Positions 5,592-9,188 of a stretch of DNA of 9,188 bases are shown here, one piece after another. Origin of the DNA: an uncultured Clostridia bacterium (GTDB taxonomy: Bacteria; Bacillota; Clostridia; Christensenellales; Borkfalkiaceae); the NCBI GenBank assembly GCA_947627125.1, contig CANQUY010000069.1:1-9188 (forward strand), written 5' to 3'. Positions within the stretch are counted from its first letter, which is position 1; each line of letters opens with the position of its first letter. The notes beneath the pieces were generated by a model. That model was not told the origin of the DNA and searched no databases. It saw only the letters and a list, made by a program, of their open reading frames with translations. A program made the translations under genes and the position numbers.

Positions 5592-6629
5592 TCAATTTTC
5601 GCTTAGATACCTCGCCCGCAGTTGTCCGCAGGCGCCGCCGATATCGGAGCCCATGCTGCGGCGGAGAGTCGCCGAGATGCCCTGCTTCTCCAAGATCCCC
5701 AAGAAACGGTAGGCGTCCTTCTCGGTCGTCGTCTTGAGTTCCCGCTCCTTGACCTCGTTGAGCCGAATGAGGTTGACATGGCAGGGCTTCCCCTTCAGAA
5801 GCTCCGAAAGAGCAAGCGCGTGCTGCTCGTCGCAGTTTTCGCCCGCGATCAGGCTGTATTCAAAGATATACCGCCGCCCCGTCCGTTCAAAATAAAAGGC
5901 GCATGCGTCGAGAATTTCGGCGATCTTGTACCTGTTCGCGATCGGCATGGTGCGCTTCCTCTCCTCGTCGGTGACGGCATGCAGGGAAACGGTGAGGTTG
6001 AGCGGGATATTCTCGAGGGCGAACCTCTTCATCTCGGGAACGAGGCCGCAGGTGGAAAGCGAGATATTCCTCGCACTGATGTGAATGCCTCCCTCCGCCG
6101 TCACGAGCCGCAAAAACTTCACAACATTGTCGTAATTGTCGAAGGGTTCGCCGCTGCCCATGAGGACGACGTTGGTCACTTTCCGCTCCTTCAGCGTTCC
6201 CCCCTCCGCGCGGTTGACACAGAGGATCTGCCCCAAAATTTCCCCCGCGGTGAGGTCGCGGATGCGGCCGTTTAAGGTGGAAGCGCAGAACTTGCACCCC
6301 ATGCGGCAGCCGACCTGCGTGGAAACGCACTGCGTGTTGCCGTACTTATACGACATCAAGACGCCCTCGACAATGTTGCCGTCCGCAAGGAGGAAAAGAA
6401 ACTTCTTGGTGCCGTCTTTCGACACATAAGTTTCCAAAATTTTGACGGGCGCGCCCTCGTATTCCTCCAAAAGACTTGTCTTGAGCGCGGCGGAAATGGG
6501 GATCTCCGAGATGGCTTTCCCCTGCATGAGCCCCTCAAAGAGCTGCCGCGCGCGGAAGGGCTTTTCGCCCCGTGCAAGGACGAGCGAGGAGAGCTCTTCA
6601 AAATTCAGATCCTGCAAAATTTTCTTCAT
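5592..6629 (-). CDS. rlmN: 23S rRNA (adenine-C2) methyltransferase RlmN, radical SAM
   Basis: A 345-residue radical SAM enzyme that methylates C2 of A2503 in 23S rRNA and, in several bacteria, A37 of some tRNAs. The [4Fe-4S] cysteine motif is CRMGCKFC with C108, C112 and C115. The conserved C-terminal cysteine that carries the methyl group is C334 in GGACGQL, and the partner cysteine is C101 in QCVSTQVGC. The motifs GSGEPFDNYDNV (about 157-168) and SLHAVTDEERKRTMP are typical of RlmN rather than Cfr. The ATG overlaps the rsmB stop as ATGA, with a weak GAGG upstream. Length is close to B. subtilis YloN (about 360). It is the last gene of the fmt-rsmB-rlmN unit; the repeat array begins 14 bases beyond its stop. 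Confidence 0.97.
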   Translation of the reverse strand: MKKILQDLNFEELSSLVLARGEKPFRARQLFEGLMQGKAISEIPISAALKTSLLEEYEGAPVKILETYVSKDGTKKFLFLLADGNIVEGVLMSYKYGNTQCVSTQVGCRMGCKFCASTLNGRIRDLTAGEILGQILCVNRAEGGTLKERKVTNVVLMGSGEPFDNYDNVVKFLRLVTAEGGIHISARNISLSTCGLVPEMKRFALENIPLNLTVSLHAVTDEERKRTMPIANRYKIAEILDACAFYFERTGRRYIFEYSLIAGENCDEQHALALSELLKGKPCHVNLIRLNEVKERELKTTTEKDAYRFLGILEKQGISATLRRSMGSDIGGACGQLRARYLSEN

Positions 6630-7852
6630 GCCTTGCGCCTCAATTTGGAAACGTAGAAGCCCGCGCCGTATGCCGTATCGGGCAAAAATTGCAACCCATG
6701 CGCCGTTTTTTCGTGCGGAAGCGGGGAATGTATCTCCTCAGCGGCAAAGTCGGAACGCTCCTTCAAAAAGCTCCCGACGACGCCGTCGTTTTCCTCCTCA
6801 AGAATGGAGCAGGTGGAATAATACAGCGCGCCGCCGACCTTCAGATAGCGGGCGCAGTTGCTCAAAATTGAGAGCTGGACCCCCGTTAATTGCGCGATAT
6901 CTGCGCTTTTTTTGGAAAGCGGCAGGTCGGGGTTCTCGGAAACGGTGCCGAGGCCCGAGCAGGGCACGTCGCACAAAATGCCGTCGAATTTCTCCGCGAA
7001 GGCGGGGTCGAACACGCTCGAATCGGCCTGCACGGCCTTGGCGTTCTCCACGCCCATGCGGCGGAAGTAGCTCTCAATGAGCCCCACGCGATGGTCGTGA
7101 AGCTCGCAGGACGTCACATAAGTGCACTTTTTTGCGAGGAGCACACTCTTTCCGCCGGGCGCGGCGCAGGCGTCGAGAAAGTTCCCGCACGGCTCGACCG
7201 CATCGCAGATGGCCACGCTCCCGACCGACTGAAAGGTGTAATCGCCGCGGTCGAATCCCTCATCGCGGGCAAAATTTTTGAAGATAAAGAGGTGCGGAAA
7301 GGGCGTTTCCTCGTGCGGACGGGAGAGATATTCCGCCTCGTTCCGCTCGAAACGGACAGTGACGCCGCGGCTCTTCGCAAGGAGAATGTTCTCCGCCCGT
7401 GCACCGTAGCGGGAGAGGAGCTCCTTCACGGCGTATCGCGGGAAATTGCTCCTGATCTCGAGCCCCTCTTCGCCCTCGGGGAGCCGAACCTTGCTCTCGT
7501 CGAAGGCGCGAAGGAAGGCGTTGACGAAGCCCGACGCGCCCCCTTTCCCCATCTTTTTGAGGAGCGAAACGGCCGTGTCGGTCACCATATACCGCGGTTT
7601 TTTCAAAAAAATCAGCCAATATAGCGCGATTTTCAACACGATCCGCACGGCAGCTTTCGGCGTCCTCTCGGCAAAAGAGGAGATGCAGAGGCCGAGGTAG
7701 CCGTCGTTCTCGAGCACGCCATACACCGTCTTGACCGTGCGCGCGCGGTTGAGCTCCTCGATCGGCGTTTCGGCAAGGGCGATCTTGAGGTGCGCCCCCT
7801 CCGAATAGACCTTGCTCAGGATGACGTAGGGGTCATAGAACGGGTTGGTCAA
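6626..7852 (-). CDS. rsmB: 16S rRNA (cytosine-C5) methyltransferase RsmB
   Basis: A 408-residue SAM-dependent enzyme that makes m5C967 in 16S rRNA. The N-terminal third is a NusB-like RNA-binding helical domain (about 1-130). The C-terminal half is a Rossmann methyltransferase: SAM motif DACAAPGGKS (227-236), motif IV DVPCSGLGT (295-303, with C298) and motif VI YSTCSI with C348, the family nucleophile. The N-terminus does not offer a good ATG. The longer open frame continues upstream only as an out-of-frame shadow of fmt. The start chosen is TTG at 7852-7850, with AAGGGGG six bases upstream, overlapping the end of fmt by 20 bases. An ATGA at the fmt stop is in the wrong frame. The exact start is therefore moderately certain; the identity is firm. 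The family is usually 430-450 residues, so this copy is slightly short. Confidence 0.95.
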   Translation of the reverse strand: MTNPFYDPYVILSKVYSEGAHLKIALAETPIEELNRARTVKTVYGVLENDGYLGLCISSFAERTPKAAVRIVLKIALYWLIFLKKPRYMVTDTAVSLLKKMGKGGASGFVNAFLRAFDESKVRLPEGEEGLEIRSNFPRYAVKELLSRYGARAENILLAKSRGVTVRFERNEAEYLSRPHEETPFPHLFIFKNFARDEGFDRGDYTFQSVGSVAICDAVEPCGNFLDACAAPGGKSVLLAKKCTYVTSCELHDHRVGLIESYFRRMGVENAKAVQADSSVFDPAFAEKFDGILCDVPCSGLGTVSENPDLPLSKKSADIAQLTGVQLSILSNCARYLKVGGALYYSTCSILEEENDGVVGSFLKERSDFAAEEIHSPLPHEKTAHGLQFLPDTAYGAGFYVSKLRRKA

Positions 7853-8756
7853 AGCGGTCCCCCTTGGAAAGTTTTCTGCCGTTGCAGAAGTCGCGCGCGG
7901 ACATTTTTTTGCCCCCCGCGGGTTGGAGTTCGGTGATCGAAACCGCCCCCTCGCCGCACTTGATAATGAGCCCCTCCTTGGGGGAGGCCGCAAGAACGGT
8001 GCCGCACGGGACGTTTTCGTCGCAGGGGAGCTCCGCCGCGAACAAGAAGTTAAGCGTGAGTTCTCCCATGCGCGCATAGGCAACGGGAGAGGGCGAAAGG
8101 CCGCGCACGAGGCAGCTCACCTCCCTTGCCGATTTTGAGAAGTCCACTTCGGTGCGTTCCACCTTTTTGCAAGTGAAGCCCTCACCCTGCTTTTTCAGCA
8201 CATAAGCGCCGTTTTTTATGTCCCAAAGGGCCTTGACGATGAGGTCTGAGGAGATGTGGGAAAGACGCCTTTCGAGCGTGCCGCAGGTGTCCGAATCATC
8301 AATGGGCGTCCTTTCGCTGAGGAGCATGTCCCCCGTGTCGAGGCCGAGCTCCGTTTTCATGATGGTGACGCCCGTTTCCCTCTCTCCGTTGATGATGGCC
8401 CTCGGAATGGGAGCTGCGCCGCGGTAGGCGGGCAGAAGAGAGGCATGAATGTTCCACACGCCGAGGGGGAAGAGATCCAAGACTTCCTGCGTGAGGATCT
8501 GCCCGTAGGCGCAGGTCACCATGAGGTCGGCATGTACGTCCCTGACGGGGCCGACGTCGAGCTTGAGCTTTTCGGGCTGAAGGACGGGAATGCCGAAAGA
8601 GAGGGCCGCCTCTTTGACGGGGGAGGGCGTGAGAATATTTTTCCGCCCCTGCGGCCTGTCGGGCTGGGTCAGGACGGCGGCAACGCCGAATGTTTCATGA
8701 ATTTTTTTCATGGGCTCCACCGCAAATTCCGGCGTGCCTGCAAATAAAATTTTCAA
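7833..8756 (-). CDS. fmt: methionyl-tRNA formyltransferase
   Basis: A 307-residue enzyme that formylates initiator Met-tRNA using 10-formyltetrahydrofolate, required for normal bacterial translation initiation. The N-terminus KILFAGTPEFAV is diagnostic. The catalytic region is WNIHASLLPAYRGAAPI (101-117), with N102 and H104, followed by GLDTGDML (138-145), where D140 completes the catalytic triad. The smaller C-terminal tRNA-binding domain runs from about 205 to the end. Length is normal. The start codon is TTG (8756-8754) with AAAGGAGT upstream at good spacing; no ATG is available at the family start. It leads the fmt-rsmB-rlmN unit. In Bacillus def and priA lie just upstream, but here at least 432 bases of repeat DNA precede it and def is not in view. 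Confidence 0.98.
   Translation of the reverse strand: MKILFAGTPEFAVEPMKKIHETFGVAAVLTQPDRPQGRKNILTPSPVKEAALSFGIPVLQPEKLKLDVGPVRDVHADLMVTCAYGQILTQEVLDLFPLGVWNIHASLLPAYRGAAPIPRAIINGERETGVTIMKTELGLDTGDMLLSERTPIDDSDTCGTLERRLSHISSDLIVKALWDIKNGAYVLKKQGEGFTCKKVERTEVDFSKSAREVSCLVRGLSPSPVAYARMGELTLNFLFAAELPCDENVPCGTVLAASPKEGLIIKCGEGAVSITELQPAGGKKMSARDFCNGRKLSKGDRFDQPVL
7859..7865 (-). promoter_or_regulatory. probable ribosome binding site of rsmB
   Basis: AAGGGGG on the minus strand, six bases before the TTG at 7852-7850 and inside the 3' end of fmt. It is the reason for choosing TTG as the rsmB start. It is a non-perfect Shine-Dalgarno match. Confidence 0.55.
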
Positions 8757-8762
8757 TGTGTT

Positions 8763-8770
8763 ACTCCTTT
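8763..8770 (-). promoter_or_regulatory. ribosome binding site of fmt (TTG start)
   Basis: AAAGGAGT on the minus strand, with AGGAG seven bases from the TTG at 8756-8754. It supports initiation at this TTG. Just upstream, CGCTC (8773-8777) and GAGCG (8783-8787) can form a 5-bp stem in the leader; no clear promoter was seen. Confidence 0.75.
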
Positions 8771-8808
8771 TGCGCTCTTGCTGAGCGAATGCGAATGCCT
8801 GTGGGCGG

Positions 8809-8893
8809 CGTCATGCTGAGAACGGGAACACAACGCAGTCTACAATAGCCCTACCGAAGCATCTCGCCGCATGCTTTACAGACTTCATGGCGG
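8809..8893 (+). repeat. 140-base foldback repeat, copy E (left half only)
   Basis: Left half ending at TTTACAGACTT, followed directly by copy F. It shares with F the private sequence CAACGCAGTCTACAATAGCC, so it is most simply an 85-base tandem duplication of the left half of F. The gene-free stretch 8757-9188 holds copies E, F and G and no credible gene. Confidence 0.85.
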
Positions 8894-9033
8894 CGTCATG
8901 CTGAGAATAGGAACACAACGCAGTCTACAATAGCCCTACCGAAGCATCTCGCCGCATGCTTTACAGACTTTCGCCGCGAGATTCTTCGGGTTAAGTCCCG
9001 TCCTCTCGTCCCTCTCCGTTTCTCAGAATGACG
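8894..9033 (+). repeat. 140-base foldback repeat, copy F (full)
   Basis: Complete copy with terminal arms CGTCATGCTGAGAA and TTTCTCAGAATGACG. Its right half matches copy C (TTAAGTCCCGTCCTCTCGTC). The spacer on its right (9034-9085) differs from the spacer seen in the 5.2-5.6 kb array. Confidence 0.9.
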
Positions 9034-9085
9034 CGGCGGGGTGCACGACTGCGTTCGGGCCCTTGCCGTGAAAGGGTGGTGGCGG

Positions 9086-9188
9086 CGTCATGCTGAGAAC
9101 ACGAGCATAACGCAGTCTACGAAAGCCCTACCGAAGCATCTCGCCGCATGCTTTACGAATCTTCGCCGCGAGATTCTTCGGGTTAAGT
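9086..9188 (+). repeat. 140-base foldback repeat, copy G (cut by window end)
   Basis: Left arm, inner arms and loop are present (CGTCATGCTGAGAACACGAG at the start, CGAGATTCTTCGGGTTAAGT at the end). The right terminal arm lies beyond the window. The left half carries its own base changes relative to E and F, so it is not part of the recent E/F duplication. Confidence 0.85.

Noticed and set aside
5171..5712. Open frames through the repeat array between rlmN and rpe
   Set aside because: The peptides are translations of repeat DNA and recur at each copy. No ribosome site or conserved domain was seen.
6442..7080. Plus-strand open frame of 212 codons across rlmN and rsmB
   Set aside because: It is Arg- and Ser-rich shadow coding with no recognisable motif, while the minus strand carries two well-conserved enzymes here.
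7594..7612. T-rich and A-rich run in rsmB as a slippage or terminator site
   Set aside because: The runs encode plausible Phe and Lys codons in a conserved reading frame, and no GC-rich stem accompanies them.
6890..7624. Plus-strand open frame of 244 codons opposite rsmB
   Set aside because: It mirrors the conserved methyltransferase on the other strand and has no motif of its own.
7833..7836. ATGA at the fmt stop as the rsmB start
   Set aside because: The ATG there is in the wrong frame and meets a stop within a few codons.

Overview
The window looks like a chromosomal segment of a GC-rich, endospore-forming member of the Bacillota, most likely class Clostridia. This rests on gene order and on a 21-residue SpoVM homologue that is too short for most gene callers. 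No rRNA, tRNA, CRISPR array, transposase or phage gene was seen.

Layout. Bases 1-2358 (+ strand) hold the 3' part of a fused ABC exporter (ATPase end plus FtsX-type permease), cut by the window edge. Bases 2359-2676 are non-coding, between two convergent genes, and hold a cluster of small hairpins and an inverted copy of a repeat family. From there to 8756 everything is on the minus strand. In transcription order it is fmt - rsmB - rlmN, then a 446-base gap full of repeats, then rpe - thiN - spoVM - peptidase M19 dipeptidase. Bases 8757-9188 are non-coding and again filled with repeats.

The minus-strand block is a rearranged version of the Bacillus subtilis order def-fmt-rsmB-rlmN-prpC-prkC-rsgA-rpe-thiN(yloS)-spoVM. 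Here prpC, prkC and rsgA are missing, and a repeat array lies exactly where they would be. The genes are packed tightly. Four junctions (rsmB/rlmN, rpe/thiN, thiN/spoVM, spoVM/dipeptidase) are 4-base ATGA overlaps, and fmt/rsmB overlap by about 20 bases. This suggests two polycistronic, translationally coupled units. Together they cover translation initiation (fmt), rRNA methylation (rsmB, rlmN), pentose phosphate and thiamine cofactor metabolism (rpe, thiN), spore coat assembly (spoVM) and a metallodipeptidase.

Two repeat families stand out. One is a ~140-base imperfect foldback element with terminal inverted repeats, resembling a MITE or large REP/BIME, with seven full or partial copies in the three non-coding stretches. 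The other is a shorter REP-like element. It lies next to the dipeptidase stop codon and also, as three tandem units of 60, 57 and at least 53 bases, inside the dipeptidase gene. There it stays in frame and adds about 80 residues without removing any predicted zinc ligand. A 12-bp perfect, terminator-shaped hairpin also lies inside the dipeptidase coding sequence. No new defence or mobile system was found. The most notable items are the tiny spoVM in its coupled operon, the in-frame repeat insertion, and the repeat array replacing the prpC-prkC-rsgA segment.
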